From positions 124,001-188,000 of the forward strand of contig NZ_JBALOQ010000003.1 of assembly GCF_036962705.1 (NCBI RefSeq): a stretch of DNA of 64,000 nt, written 5' to 3'. The notes under the pieces are model-generated. The model saw only the letters and a list, made by a program, of their open reading frames with translations. It did no database searches and was not told the DNA's origin. Shown one piece after another: positions 18,680-26,959 of the stretch. This stretch comes from Ferdinandcohnia sp036962705. GTDB lineage: Bacteria; Bacillota; Bacilli; Bacillales; Bacillaceae_L. Position 1 is the stretch's first letter; each line of letters starts with the position of its first letter. A program made the translations under genes and the position numbers.

Positions 18680-19228
18680 TTACTTTTTATGAATCGTTAC
18701 TTGATCTACTTCATCAATTTCTTCTAATTCCACAACTATTTTTTCAGAGTTGGCAGTTGGAATGTTTTTTCCAACATAATCAGCCCTAATTGGGAACTCA
18801 CGATGACCTCTGTCTATTAAAACAGCTAATTGTATCTGTGCTGGTCGTCCGATATCAATTAAAGCATCTAATGCAGCTCTTACTGTTCTTCCAGTGTACA
18901 AAACATCATCAACTAGGACGACTTTTTTATTAGTTATATCAACTGGTATATCAGACCCTTTTACAATTGGTTCACGGTCTGCTGTTTTTGTAGTTAAATC
19001 ATCTCGATATAGAGTGATATCTATTTCACCGATAGCAATCTTTTTGCCTTCTATTTGTTCGATTCGACTTGCGATGCGCTTTGCCAAGTAAATTCCTCTT
19101 GTCTTGATACCAACGATCACACAATTCTCAATACCTTTGTTTTTTTCAATGATTTCGTGAGCTACTCTAGTTAACGCTCTTCTAATCGCTTGATTGTCTA
19201 GTACTACAGCTTTTTCGGTTTCAGCCAT
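18680..19228 (-). CDS. pyrR: PyrR, pyr mRNA-binding attenuation regulator / uracil phosphoribosyltransferase
   Basis: Binds conserved hairpins in pyr leader RNA when charged with UMP and promotes termination; it also has weak UPRTase activity. The 182 residues include VLDNQAIRRALTRVAHEI, the PRPP-binding signature VVLVDDVLYTGRTVRAAL (about 97-114) and LIDRGHREFPIRADYVGKN, the basic RNA-binding side. ATG 19228 is chosen because GAGGTG stands six bases before it; a GTG nine bases upstream is inside that ribosome site. First gene of the pyr operon. Confidence 0.96.
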   Translation of the reverse strand: MAETEKAVVLDNQAIRRALTRVAHEIIEKNKGIENCVIVGIKTRGIYLAKRIASRIEQIEGKKIAIGEIDITLYRDDLTTKTADREPIVKGSDIPVDITNKKVVLVDDVLYTGRTVRAALDALIDIGRPAQIQLAVLIDRGHREFPIRADYVGKNIPTANSEKIVVELEEIDEVDQVTIHKK

Positions 19229-19267
19229 TTGCTCCACCTCACTTACATTGTTTACTCCCTCTTAACG

Positions 19268-19372
19268 AAAAAAGTCCTCCCACCGTTAGTGAGAGGACAT
19301 AGACAATTAACACATGGGGGTATAGATATCCCTATGTATTTTTCCGTTTCCTTCTCAGCCTCACGGGACTGA
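19268..19372 (-). promoter_or_regulatory. PyrR-controlled attenuator 1 (pyr leader before pyrR)
   Basis: The minus strand shows AGTCCCGTGAGGCT (19370-19357), the PyrR-binding loop. It is followed by a GC-rich terminator hairpin (GTCCTC arms, 19297-19274) with six T (19273-19268). The leader is about 165 nt from the predicted start site to the pyrR ATG. Confidence 0.92.
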
Positions 19373-19400
19373 TTTTAAAGGGGCTCATTTAATTAAGTTA

Positions 19401-19429
19401 ATATTACGATGCATATCGAATTTTGTCAA
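19401..19429 (-). promoter_or_regulatory. pyr operon promoter (SigA type)
   Basis: TTGACA (19429-19424), a 17-bp spacer, and TAATAT (19406-19401) on the minus strand give a near-consensus promoter just upstream of the first attenuator, right after the rluD stop codon. Confidence 0.85.
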
Positions 19430-19449
19430 TCCTTTTCTGTGACAAAATT

Positions 19450-20358
19450 CTAATGACGCAGTTTTTCGAGAAGTTCCTCAAAATATACAGGAAGTGGTGC
19501 TTCAAATTCAAGATACTCATTTGTTCTAGGATGAACAAAGCCTAATAGCCCTGCATGTAACGCTTGTCCACCTAAATCCAATGTTTTCTTTGGACCATAC
19601 TTTGGGTCACCAGCTAGCGGATACCCGATATATTTCATATGAACACGGATTTGATGAGTCCTTCCTGTTTCAAGCTGACATTCAACAAAGGTAAAATCCT
19701 TAAATCGTTCTAGAACATTAAAATGAGTGACTGCTACTTTGCTGTTCTCATCCGTAACAGTCATGCTTTGTCGGTCCTTTTTATCTCTCCCAATTGGTGC
19801 ATCAATCGTACCTTGATCATGTGGAATGACTCCATGGACAATTGCTTTATATTTACGGGTAACTGTTTTATCAACTAATTGATTTACTAGCGATTCATGG
19901 GCAATATCATTTTTTGCGACCATTAATAGACCAGAAGTATCTTTATCAATTCGATGAACAATCCCCGGTCGAAGAACTCCATTGATTCCCGATAAATCCT
20001 TACAATGGGCCATAAGGCCATTTACAAGTGTCCCACTGAGATGACCTGGCGCAGGATGCACGACCATCCCTTTCGGTTTATTGACAACAAGAACGTCTGC
20101 ATCTTCATAATAAATATCTAAATTCATTTCTTCCTGAAGAACATCAAGAGGTTCTGGCTCTGGAATTTCAATTTGAATTTTGTCTCCAAGCATTCCTTTA
20201 TAATTGGGTTTTGTTTTATTTCCATTAACCGTAATGTTTCCATCCTTAATCCAGGACTGAACTTGAGTTCTTGACCATTCTGAATTAACGGCAGAGACAA
20301 TTTTATCAATTCGGTCATTTTGCTGGTGCTCCTCAATCGTTAGTTCGAATTGATTCAT
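19450..20358 (-). CDS. rluD: RluD-type 23S rRNA pseudouridine synthase
   Basis: Converts uridines in 23S rRNA to pseudouridine; equals B. subtilis YlyB. The 302 residues have an N-terminal S4 RNA-binding domain (RIDKIVSAVNSEWSRTQVQ) and the RluA/RluD catalytic domain with PGIVHRIDKDTSGLLMVAK, where HRxDxxTSG holds the catalytic Asp (about residue 137). The C-terminus has RTHQIRVHMKYIGYPLAGD. ATG 20358 follows AAAGGAGAAAACAG. It overlaps the end of lspA by 26 bases, so the two are cotranscribed. Confidence 0.95.
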   Translation of the reverse strand: MNQFELTIEEHQQNDRIDKIVSAVNSEWSRTQVQSWIKDGNITVNGNKTKPNYKGMLGDKIQIEIPEPEPLDVLQEEMNLDIYYEDADVLVVNKPKGMVVHPAPGHLSGTLVNGLMAHCKDLSGINGVLRPGIVHRIDKDTSGLLMVAKNDIAHESLVNQLVDKTVTRKYKAIVHGVIPHDQGTIDAPIGRDKKDRQSMTVTDENSKVAVTHFNVLERFKDFTFVECQLETGRTHQIRVHMKYIGYPLAGDPKYGPKKTLDLGGQALHAGLLGFVHPRTNEYLEFEAPLPVYFEELLEKLRH

Positions 20359-20821
20359 CTGTTTTCTCCTTTTCTAATTTCCCTTCAAATAGTGTTAAAA
20401 TTAAGATCAAACCAACACCAATAACTAGTGCGGAATCGGCAATATTAAAAATTGGGAAATTATATGTAAAAATGTATGTATCTATAAAATCGACAACTTC
20501 CTTACGAAAGATACGGTCGATAAAATTACCAATTGCACCTCCTAGCATTAGTGAAAGCGCAATGCCAAACAGGCGCTGGTTTGGTTTGAGACGTTGAATA
20601 TACAGAACGAGCATAACAACAACTATAATGGTGACAATATAGAAAAACCACATTTGCCCTTGTAAAATGCCCCATGCTGCACCACGATTACGATGCGAGG
20701 TTATGTACAAAAAGTTTGGTATGATTTCAATTGAATCTCCAAGCTCCATATAACGGACAATCACCCATTTTGTCACCTGGTCTAACAAAATCACAAATAA
20801 AGCTATTAAATAATAATACAC
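20333..20821 (-). CDS. lspA: Lipoprotein signal peptidase (signal peptidase II)
   Basis: Membrane aspartic protease that removes the signal peptide from prolipoproteins after lipidation. The 162 residues have four hydrophobic segments and the conserved family blocks NRGAAWGIL, GGAIGNFIDR and PIFNIADSALVIG; the two catalytic Asp are in NFIDR and FNIADS. The start codon is GTG at 20821, after GGGGGCG. It lies between ylyA and rluD as in B. subtilis. Confidence 0.95.
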   Translation of the reverse strand: MYYYLIALFVILLDQVTKWVIVRYMELGDSIEIIPNFLYITSHRNRGAAWGILQGQMWFFYIVTIIVVVMLVLYIQRLKPNQRLFGIALSLMLGGAIGNFIDRIFRKEVVDFIDTYIFTYNFPIFNIADSALVIGVGLILILTLFEGKLEKEKTDESIRTND

Positions 20822-20930
20822 GTAAACGCCCCCATGTTAACAAACTTTACCTTTCTGCATTTTAGCACATGATTGGACAGGTGTACAACGTAATTTGAGG
20901 GTTGAAGGAAGCAGAAGTAACAGGGGACCT

Positions 20931-21305
20931 CTACTTCTGCTCGACTAAATATAGATGGTTTTCGCGTTGAAGGGGTAGAGAATCGCTTCTGTCATATAAA
21001 TCAGTGAAGGAAAATTCAAAAATGGTTCTAGCTGTTGGAAGAATCCGCAGCTTCTCAATTGGAATTTCAGCACCCGTCTCCTCACAGATTCCAAACATTC
21101 CTGAGTTCATTTTATTTAATGCTCTTTCGACATCGTATAGGTCTTCTTTAATATGATTGATTACAATTTTTTCTTTTTCAGATGGCTGGTTCTGTAAGAG
21201 TAATTCTTGACTAACCTCATATTGTGTTGACTGCATCAACCTTGATAATAGTTCCTTCTTCGTTAATTCTAACTCCGCTTTAATCTCTGCATACTGATCG
21301 TTCAT
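20931..21305 (-). CDS. ylyA: YlyA-like DksA/TraR family protein
   Basis: In B. subtilis the gene at this place, ylyA, encodes an RNA polymerase-binding protein that affects forespore germination genes. This 124-residue protein has a helical N-terminal half (about 1-65, coiled-coil-like) and the DksA-type segment LNKMNSGMFGICEETGAEIPIEKLRILPTA split here by me at GICEETG. Only one cysteine of the usual zinc-binding set remains, so zinc binding is doubtful. ATG 21305 follows AAGGAGGCG. Identification rests on synteny and the GICExxGxxIPxxRLxxxPTA pattern. Confidence 0.8.
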   Translation of the reverse strand: MNDQYAEIKAELELTKKELLSRLMQSTQYEVSQELLLQNQPSEKEKIVINHIKEDLYDVERALNKMNSGMFGICEETGAEIPIEKLRILPTARTIFEFSFTDLYDRSDSLPLQRENHLYLVEQK

Positions 21306-21552
21306 TGGAACGCCTCCTTATCATGCTTTTGATTAAATGCATAAGAACATTTGTAAAGGTGAGTAAGGATAGTGTTACCGATAAAGGTTTCGGTTAAAGC
21401 CAACAACTTTTTCCTTTCAGATAAAAATGACGTCCTTTAGACTGTTTCTAATTACATAATACGTTATTCTTTTAGAAAATTGACGGTTGGCAAGCATGTT
21501 GTTCGTTTACAGTTATATTAACAAAATATTTCAGGTTATCACCTAGTTGCAT
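21306..21552. other. Intergenic stretch between ileS end and ylyA start
   Basis: About 250 bases with no credible gene. It should hold the ylyA promoter (read on the minus strand), but I see no hexamer pair good enough to call. A short inverted repeat, ACCGA/TCGGT, lies near 21379-21396. The ylyA ribosome site AAGGAGG is at the low-coordinate end. Confidence 0.5.
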
Positions 21553-21592
21553 AAAAAATGCCATGAACCTTTAGATTCATGACATTTTTTCT
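21553..21592 (-). terminator. Terminator after ileS
   Basis: A stem with TTCATG core arms (21553-21567 with 21576-21590, one mismatch) and A/T flanks gives TTTTTT on the minus strand just past the ileS stop codon. Confidence 0.8.
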
Positions 21593-21595
21593 TAT

Positions 21596-24364
21596 TTAGT
21601 TTGCGTAATTTTCTTTAACAACGGATGCACAACGTGAGCAAAGTGTTGGGTGATCTTGGTCTTCACCAACAGTTGGTGTAACGACCCAACAACGATCACA
21701 TGTTTCACCTTCCGCAACGCCAACAACGATTTTAACCTGGTCAAAAGCCTGTGCGTTTGCTGGAGCTTCCTCATAAGAACCGCCAATTTCAAATCCTGAT
21801 ACAATGAACAATTGCTTCAAGTTTTCTTCTACAGAATCTAAAAGAGCTTTTGTTTCATTGTTTGGATATAATGTAATGCTAGCAGCTAACGATTTTCCGA
21901 TGACTTTCTCATTTCTTGCTGTTTCTAGAGCTTTAAGAACATCGTCGCGAAGTTCCATGAATGAATCCCATTTTGCTTCTAATTGATCCGCATTTGGAAT
22001 TTCAACTGAATTAGGCATATCAACCAATTGAACACTTTCTTCTTTAACAGAATCGATATGAGACCATACCTCATCTGCAGTATGAGGAAGAATTGGTGTT
22101 ACAAGCCTAGTTAAACTTAATAATGCCTCATGTAAAACCGTTTGAATAGATCGGCGATCATGCTGATTAGCTGGTTCGATATATAAAATATCCTTCGCAA
22201 AGTCTAGATAGAATGAGCTTAACTCGATTGTACAGAAATTATGAACAGAGTGATAAACACCCGCAAATTCATAATTTTCATAGGATGTTTTTACCTTATC
22301 AATTAGTTTATTTAATTTAACAAGCATATAACGATCAACTTCACGCAATTCATTAACTGGAACTGCATCTGTTTCTGGATTAAAGTCACTTAAGTTACCT
22401 AGTAAGAATCGGAATGTATTTCTGATTTTACGGTAAACCTCTGCAACCTGTTTTAAGATTGCGTCAGAAACACGAACGTCTGATTGATAGTCAACAGAGG
22501 CTACCCAAAGACGTAAAATATCAGCACCTAGCTGTTTCATAACCTTCGCAGGAACAACAACGTTTCCTATTGACTTACTCATCTTTCGACCTTCACCATC
22601 TAGGGCAAAACCATGGCTTAATACCCCTTTATATGGAGCTTTTCCTGTTACCGCTACGGCAGTTGATAATGACGAGTTAAACCAGCCACGATATTGGTCT
22701 GAACCCTCTAAATAAAGGTCAGCTGGACGTTGTAGGTCATCTCTTTCTAAAAGGACAGCTTGATGGGATGATCCTGAATCAAACCACACATCCATAATAT
22801 CTGTTTCCTTTGTAAAAATACCGTTTGGACTTGATTCATGTGTGAATCCTTGTGGCAATAAATCTTTTGCTTCACGCTCAAACCAGACATTTGAACCATA
22901 TTCTCTAAACAATTCAGATACATGGTTAATTGTTTCATCTGTGATGATTGGTTCACCATTTTCACCATAAAACACTGGAATTGGAACACCCCATGCACGT
23001 TGACGGGAAATACACCAATCTCCTCTGTCGCGGACCATGTTAAACAGCCTTGTTTCACCCCATGCTGGAACCCATTTCGTTTCTTTAACAGCTTCCATTA
23101 GCTCGTTTCTAAAATCCTTGATGGATGCAAACCATTGGGCTGTTGCTCTAAAGATTGTTGGTTTCTTTGTACGCCAGTCATGTGGATAGGAGTGAGTGAT
23201 GAAGGAAAGCTTTAATAATGCTCCAACTTCATTTAATTTTTCAGAGATTGCCTTATTAGCCTCATCATAAAATAGGCCCTCGAACCCTGGCGCTTCATCA
23301 GTCATATATCCTTTTTCATCAACAGGACAAAGAGCACCGATACCGTATTTTTGGCCAACGATAAAGTCGTCTTCCCCGTGTCCCGGTGCTGTATGAACAC
23401 ATCCAGTACCTGCATCAGTTGTTACATGTTCACCAAGCATCACAAGAGAGTCACGGCCATAGATTGGGTGAGTTGCTACAACCTTTTCTAATTCACGGCC
23501 TTTAAACGTCTTTACAACGGAAACATCTTCCCAACCAATTTCTTTTGTTACTGCCTCTAATAATGCAGAAGCAACAACATATTTACTGTTATCAACACTT
23601 ACAACACTATATTCAAGATCTGGGTGAACGCTAATTCCAAGGTTAGCTGGAATGGTCCATGGAGTTGTTGTCCAGATGATGATTTTTTCGTCACCTTCTA
23701 ACACTCCTTTACCGTCCTTGATAGGGAACGCTACATAGATGGATGGTGAACGCTTATCTTGATATTCAATCTCAGCCTCAGCAAGAGCAGACTCACTTGA
23801 AGGAGACCAATAAACAGGCTTAAGTCCTTTGTAGATGTAGCCTTTTTTCGCCATTTCTCCAAATACTTTGATTTGCTGTGCTTCATATTCTGGTTTTAAT
23901 GTGATATATGGGTTTTCCCAATCACCACGAACCCCAAGACGTTTAAATTGTTCTCTTTGGTTATTGATCTGCTCGTATGCATATTCTTCACATAGCTTAC
24001 GGAAGTCTGCAACGCTCATTGCCTTACGATTGACCTTCTTATTCTTTGTAAGTGCTGTTTCAATTGGCAGTCCGTGCGTATCCCAACCTGGCACATATGG
24101 TGCACAATAGCCGTTCATTGATTTAAAACGTACGATCATGTCCTTAATAATCTTATTTAAGGCATGCCCCATATGAATATCACCATTCGCATAAGGAGGT
24201 CCATCATGTAGAACGAATAATGGACGCCCTTTTGTGCGTTCTTGAACCTTTTGATAAATGTTCATATTTTCCCATTGTTCTTGAATCTGTGGTTCACGGT
24301 TTGGAAGATTTCCGCGCATTGGAAAATCTGTTTTTGGCATTAATAACGTGTCTTTGTATTCCAT
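21596..24364 (-). CDS. ileS: Isoleucyl-tRNA synthetase
   Basis: Charges tRNA-Ile and edits misactivated valine. The 922 residues start MEYKDTLLMPKTDFPMRGN. The class I signatures are PPYANGDIHMGHALNK (HMGH form of HIGH, about 56-71) and KMSKSIGN (about 595). A C-terminal zinc finger has CDRCW and CSRC pairs, typical of the bacterial type close to B. subtilis IleS. ATG 24364 stands eight bases after AGGAGG; an in-frame ATG two codons upstream is too close. Controlled by the T-box leader directly upstream. Confidence 0.97.
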   Translation of the reverse strand: MEYKDTLLMPKTDFPMRGNLPNREPQIQEQWENMNIYQKVQERTKGRPLFVLHDGPPYANGDIHMGHALNKIIKDMIVRFKSMNGYCAPYVPGWDTHGLPIETALTKNKKVNRKAMSVADFRKLCEEYAYEQINNQREQFKRLGVRGDWENPYITLKPEYEAQQIKVFGEMAKKGYIYKGLKPVYWSPSSESALAEAEIEYQDKRSPSIYVAFPIKDGKGVLEGDEKIIIWTTTPWTIPANLGISVHPDLEYSVVSVDNSKYVVASALLEAVTKEIGWEDVSVVKTFKGRELEKVVATHPIYGRDSLVMLGEHVTTDAGTGCVHTAPGHGEDDFIVGQKYGIGALCPVDEKGYMTDEAPGFEGLFYDEANKAISEKLNEVGALLKLSFITHSYPHDWRTKKPTIFRATAQWFASIKDFRNELMEAVKETKWVPAWGETRLFNMVRDRGDWCISRQRAWGVPIPVFYGENGEPIITDETINHVSELFREYGSNVWFEREAKDLLPQGFTHESSPNGIFTKETDIMDVWFDSGSSHQAVLLERDDLQRPADLYLEGSDQYRGWFNSSLSTAVAVTGKAPYKGVLSHGFALDGEGRKMSKSIGNVVVPAKVMKQLGADILRLWVASVDYQSDVRVSDAILKQVAEVYRKIRNTFRFLLGNLSDFNPETDAVPVNELREVDRYMLVKLNKLIDKVKTSYENYEFAGVYHSVHNFCTIELSSFYLDFAKDILYIEPANQHDRRSIQTVLHEALLSLTRLVTPILPHTADEVWSHIDSVKEESVQLVDMPNSVEIPNADQLEAKWDSFMELRDDVLKALETARNEKVIGKSLAASITLYPNNETKALLDSVEENLKQLFIVSGFEIGGSYEEAPANAQAFDQVKIVVGVAEGETCDRCWVVTPTVGEDQDHPTLCSRCASVVKENYAN

Positions 24365-24453
24365 TACCATTTCCTCCTAATAAATAGTTCCAACTTATTT
24401 GCAGCTCGTTACAGTATGGATATCTTCGGGTACCTTTAATCAAAAAAATACAA

Positions 24454-24763
24454 AGAGACCTTCTCATCCCAAAAAGGGACGAGAAGGTCTCTCGCGGTAC
24501 CACCCTTATAGACGAATATATCTCATTCGTCCACTCGACATTCGTAACGTGAATGATTCGCGAAATGCTTACTTAGAAATGATCAAAAGGAACCTCTTGT
24601 ACCATTTTTATGTGTTCAGCACCGAACTCCAGGGTGATCTTCATTCTTACTTCTTATATCAGGCTTCCACCATCCCTGACTCGCTTTCAAAATTGATAAG
24701 AGTTATAAGAACTACTGTCCCCTTCTTAGCTGCTAGTATATAATTTTTAGTTAAATTAGTTGT
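24454..24763 (-). promoter_or_regulatory. T-box leader (isoleucine) before ileS
   Basis: The minus strand carries the T-box core AAGGGTGGTACCGCG (24507-24493). It is followed by a 17-bp terminator stem (24492-24476 with 24470-24454, one G-U pair) and a T run. Upstream are the Stem I elements: GGGATGGTGGAAGCC-type conserved loop and AAGATCACC, whose ATC (24638-24636) is an isoleucine codon in the specifier position. Uncharged tRNA-Ile would pair with the specifier and T-box and allow read-through into ileS. Confidence 0.95.
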
Positions 24764-24769
24764 TTTAAA

Positions 24770-24798
24770 ATTATATTCGTATTAAACAAAAGAGTCAA
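24770..24798 (-). promoter_or_regulatory. ileS promoter (SigA type)
   Basis: TTGACT (24798-24793), 17-bp spacer, TATAAT (24775-24770) on the minus strand, just before the T-box leader and right after the divIVA stop codon. Confidence 0.88.
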
Positions 24799-24807
24799 GT
24801 GTTGAAA

Positions 24808-25308
24808 TTAGTTTTCTTCTGATTCCGCAAAAACTGGCTCAACATTATACTCCATAAGATGATCCCAGTCATCATTATTAAGCATATCTAGCTGTGCTTC
24901 AATTAACATTTTAAATCTATTTCTGAATACTTTTGACTGTTTCTTCAATTCTTCGATTTCAATTGATATCTTTCTAGATTTAGATAGGGATTCATTAATA
25001 ATACGATCCGCATTTTTCTCAGCTTCTTTAATAATCAGCTTTGCTTCTTTTGAAGCGTTGCGTTTCACATCTTCAGCTGTTTCTTGAGCAATTAATATCG
25101 ATTTATTTAATGTTTCTTCAATATTTGTAAAATGTCCTAGTTTTTCATTTAGCTCGGAAAGCTTTGATTCAAGTTCTTTTTTCTCACGAATAACCATTTC
25201 ATAATCTTTAATGACTTGATCGAGAAATTCATTTACTTCATCTTCATCATAGCCACGAAAACCTTTATTAAATTCCTTATTATGAATATCTAATGGCGTT
25301 AAAGGCAC
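24808..25308 (-). CDS. divIVA: DivIVA, cell pole and septum organiser
   Basis: Coiled-coil protein that binds negatively curved membrane at division sites and poles; it recruits MinJ/MinD in growth and RacA in sporulation. The 166 residues read PLTPLDIHNKEFNKGFRGYD at the N-terminus, the lipid-binding part, then long coiled coils (about 30-150). The start is GTG at 25308: it follows GGAGGTG by six bases, and the protein then matches the family start exactly. Reading from the upstream TTG would put the ribosome site inside the gene. Follows ylmH as in B. subtilis. Confidence 0.95.
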   Translation of the reverse strand: MPLTPLDIHNKEFNKGFRGYDEDEVNEFLDQVIKDYEMVIREKKELESKLSELNEKLGHFTNIEETLNKSILIAQETAEDVKRNASKEAKLIIKEAEKNADRIINESLSKSRKISIEIEELKKQSKVFRNRFKMLIEAQLDMLNNDDWDHLMEYNVEPVFAESEEN

Positions 25309-25353
25309 GAATGCCACCTCCAATAATTAATAGATAAATTAGAAATCATTACC

Positions 25354-25382
25354 TATATGTATGATACTTTACATTTCGACAA
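25354..25382 (-). promoter_or_regulatory. Candidate divIVA promoter with Spo0A-box-like sequence
   Basis: TTGTCG (25382-25377), 17-bp spacer, CATATA (25359-25354) on the minus strand. The heptamer TGTCGAA (25381-25375), identical to the core Spo0A box, overlaps the -35. Confidence 0.5.
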
Positions 25383-25385
25383 AAA

Positions 25386-25406
25386 AGAAGGATATCCTGC
25401 ATTCTT
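25386..25406 (-). terminator. Weak terminator-like hairpin after ylmH
   Basis: A short hairpin around the GGATATCC palindrome is followed on the minus strand by TTCTTTTTT. The stem is short, so it may only partly separate ylmH from divIVA. Confidence 0.4.
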
Positions 25407-25411
25407 TTCAA

Positions 25412-26185
25412 TTATTTTTGTCTTCCTACAACAATTCTCCATTTTTCCTTTTTCGTTTTTCCTTCAATTGAATTGAGTTTACTTCTTCCGAACCCACGAA
25501 CAGAAAGCATATCCGCTTCCTTACATTCAAATGAAGATTGCTCGATTTTTTTCCAATTCACTTTTACAAGCCCATTCTCAATTAAGACTTGTACTTTTTG
25601 TCTGGATAAATTTAAAACGGTAGACAGAACCACATCCAATCGTAAGGAAGAAACAGTGACTGTTTGCTCTGTCCATTCTTCATTTCCCTCAAGTAAATCA
25701 ATAGTAGCTATTTCGGATAGTGAAATGGTTGCTTTTCCAACAGCCGTAAAATTCATCCGAACGTAATCTGCAATCTCATTTGCAACTACAATTTGAATAC
25801 GCTCATCCTGAGTTAGAATATCGCCAAATTTGGAACGTTTAAGTCCGAGTGACATCAATGAACCTAGTACTTTGCGATGGTCTACCGTAACAAATTTAAC
25901 TGGGTACTTCACTTCAAAAAAGGAAAGATTATAATCTGTTTCATTTGGTTCAAAATAGGTTGGATACAATAATGCACGCTTTCGTTCAAGCCCTTCTTTC
26001 CCACCAAAAAAATCAACAAGGATTTCCCCATTTGTTCCAATCACTTGTTTTACGATTTCTTGTTCACGTGGATCAAGAAAATCGGTTAGCTTAGGACTAT
26101 ACTGGTTCTCTACAGTCTGCTTCCATTCCAAAACTTGATCAATGAACGCATGCTCTTCTTTTCTAAAATGTTGATATAAATTCAT
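25412..26185 (-). CDS. ylmH: YlmH, S4-domain RNA-binding protein
   Basis: In B. subtilis, YlmH acts on stalled ribosomal subunits in ribosome quality control, a pathway that also uses RqcH, encoded in this window. The 257 residues have a conserved N-terminal part (ALLYPTYFEPNETDYNLSFFE, HRKVLGSLMSLGLKRSKFGD, about 90-130) and a C-terminal S4 domain from SSLRLDVVLSTVLNLSRQKV to VRGFGRSKLNSIEG. ATG 26185 follows CGAGGT. It is part of the ylmC-D-E-sepF-ylmG-ylmH-divIVA string. Confidence 0.94.
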   Translation of the reverse strand: MNLYQHFRKEEHAFIDQVLEWKQTVENQYSPKLTDFLDPREQEIVKQVIGTNGEILVDFFGGKEGLERKRALLYPTYFEPNETDYNLSFFEVKYPVKFVTVDHRKVLGSLMSLGLKRSKFGDILTQDERIQIVVANEIADYVRMNFTAVGKATISLSEIATIDLLEGNEEWTEQTVTVSSLRLDVVLSTVLNLSRQKVQVLIENGLVKVNWKKIEQSSFECKEADMLSVRGFGRSKLNSIEGKTKKEKWRIVVGRQK

Positions 26186-26211
26186 ATGTTTAATACCTCG
26201 GGTTGAAATAA

Positions 26212-26241
26212 AGAAAGGGACCTAGAAATGATGGTCCTTTT
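26212..26241 (-). terminator. Weak hairpin between ylmG and ylmH
   Basis: AAAGGACC and GGTCCCTTT arms enclose a short loop, with TCTTTATTT following on the minus strand. It may be a partial terminator in front of ylmH. Confidence 0.45.
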
Positions 26242-26243
26242 CC

Positions 26244-26504
26244 TTAGAACATGGTTTGTAGTGCATGAATTCCTCTACTAGCGAAATTAAGAACTAGAAT
26301 TGCGACGATTGGAGAAATATCAATCATCCCTAGTGGTGGAATAAATTTGCGGAAAGGCTCTAGATAGGGTTCACAAATTCTTGCTAAAAATTGACCAATT
26401 CCTGATTCCCGTGCATTTGGAAACCACGACATTAAAATATAAATGATAAGCGCATACGAATAAAGTACGATCACTTGACTTAAGATACCGAAAATAATAC
26501 CCAT
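26244..26504 (-). CDS. ylmG: YggT family membrane protein YlmG
   Basis: Small inner-membrane protein of 86 residues with two hydrophobic segments (about 3-24 and 63-80). The stretch between them, FLARICEPYLEPFRKFIPPL with DISPIV, is the YggT family core. The family is encoded next to sepF in Firmicutes, actinobacteria and cyanobacteria and is linked to septum or plastid nucleoid organisation, but no molecular activity is established. Six bases separate it from sepF. Confidence 0.93.
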   Translation of the reverse strand: MGIIFGILSQVIVLYSYALIIYILMSWFPNARESGIGQFLARICEPYLEPFRKFIPPLGMIDISPIVAILVLNFASRGIHALQTMF

Positions 26505-26510
26505 TTTCGA

Positions 26511-26945
26511 CTACCACCCCTTTTCAGCGTATTCTTCGTTGGAAACAATCTCAGAGATATTTCCTGAAACATCAATATTGTCAGGAGTACATAAGAAAAT
26601 ATTTGAACCTATGCGTTGAATATCCCCACCTATTGCATAAACAGTACCACTTAAAAAGTCAACGATTCGTTTAGCTTGATCATGTTGAACTCTCTGTAAG
26701 TTAACAACCACCGCTCGTCTATTTTTCAAATGATCAGCAATTTCCTGTGCCTCTGCATACACACGAGGTTCGAATAAAATAACCTTTGAAGACTTTTGAA
26801 CACTTTGCAAACTTACCACATTTTGCTTTGTAGCAGCTCTTGTAGGCTTTGTAGGCTCAATTTCCTCTTCGTCATATTCTTCCTCATCATAATCATATTC
26901 ATCTTCTAGTGCAAAAAAACTTTTAAATTTTGTCTTAATGCTCAT
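26511..26945 (-). CDS. sepF: SepF, Z-ring membrane tether
   Basis: Binds the FtsZ C-terminus, forms rings and anchors the Z ring to the membrane through an N-terminal amphipathic helix. The 144 residues begin MSIKTKFKSFFALEDEYDYD, helix then acidic linker. The C-terminal SepF fold has VILFEPRVYAEAQEIADHLK, AVVVNLQRVQHDQAKRIVDF and SGTVYAIGGDIQRIG. ATG 26945 follows AGAGGTG. A structured repeat lies immediately upstream. Confidence 0.96.
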   Translation of the reverse strand: MSIKTKFKSFFALEDEYDYDEEEYDEEEIEPTKPTRAATKQNVVSLQSVQKSSKVILFEPRVYAEAQEIADHLKNRRAVVVNLQRVQHDQAKRIVDFLSGTVYAIGGDIQRIGSNIFLCTPDNIDVSGNISEIVSNEEYAEKGW

Positions 26946-26959
26946 TTATAACACCTCTC

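Noticed and set aside
24399..24743. 114-codon plus-strand reading frame in the ileS leader
   Set aside because: It is antisense to an unmistakable T-box leader and terminator; no coding character.
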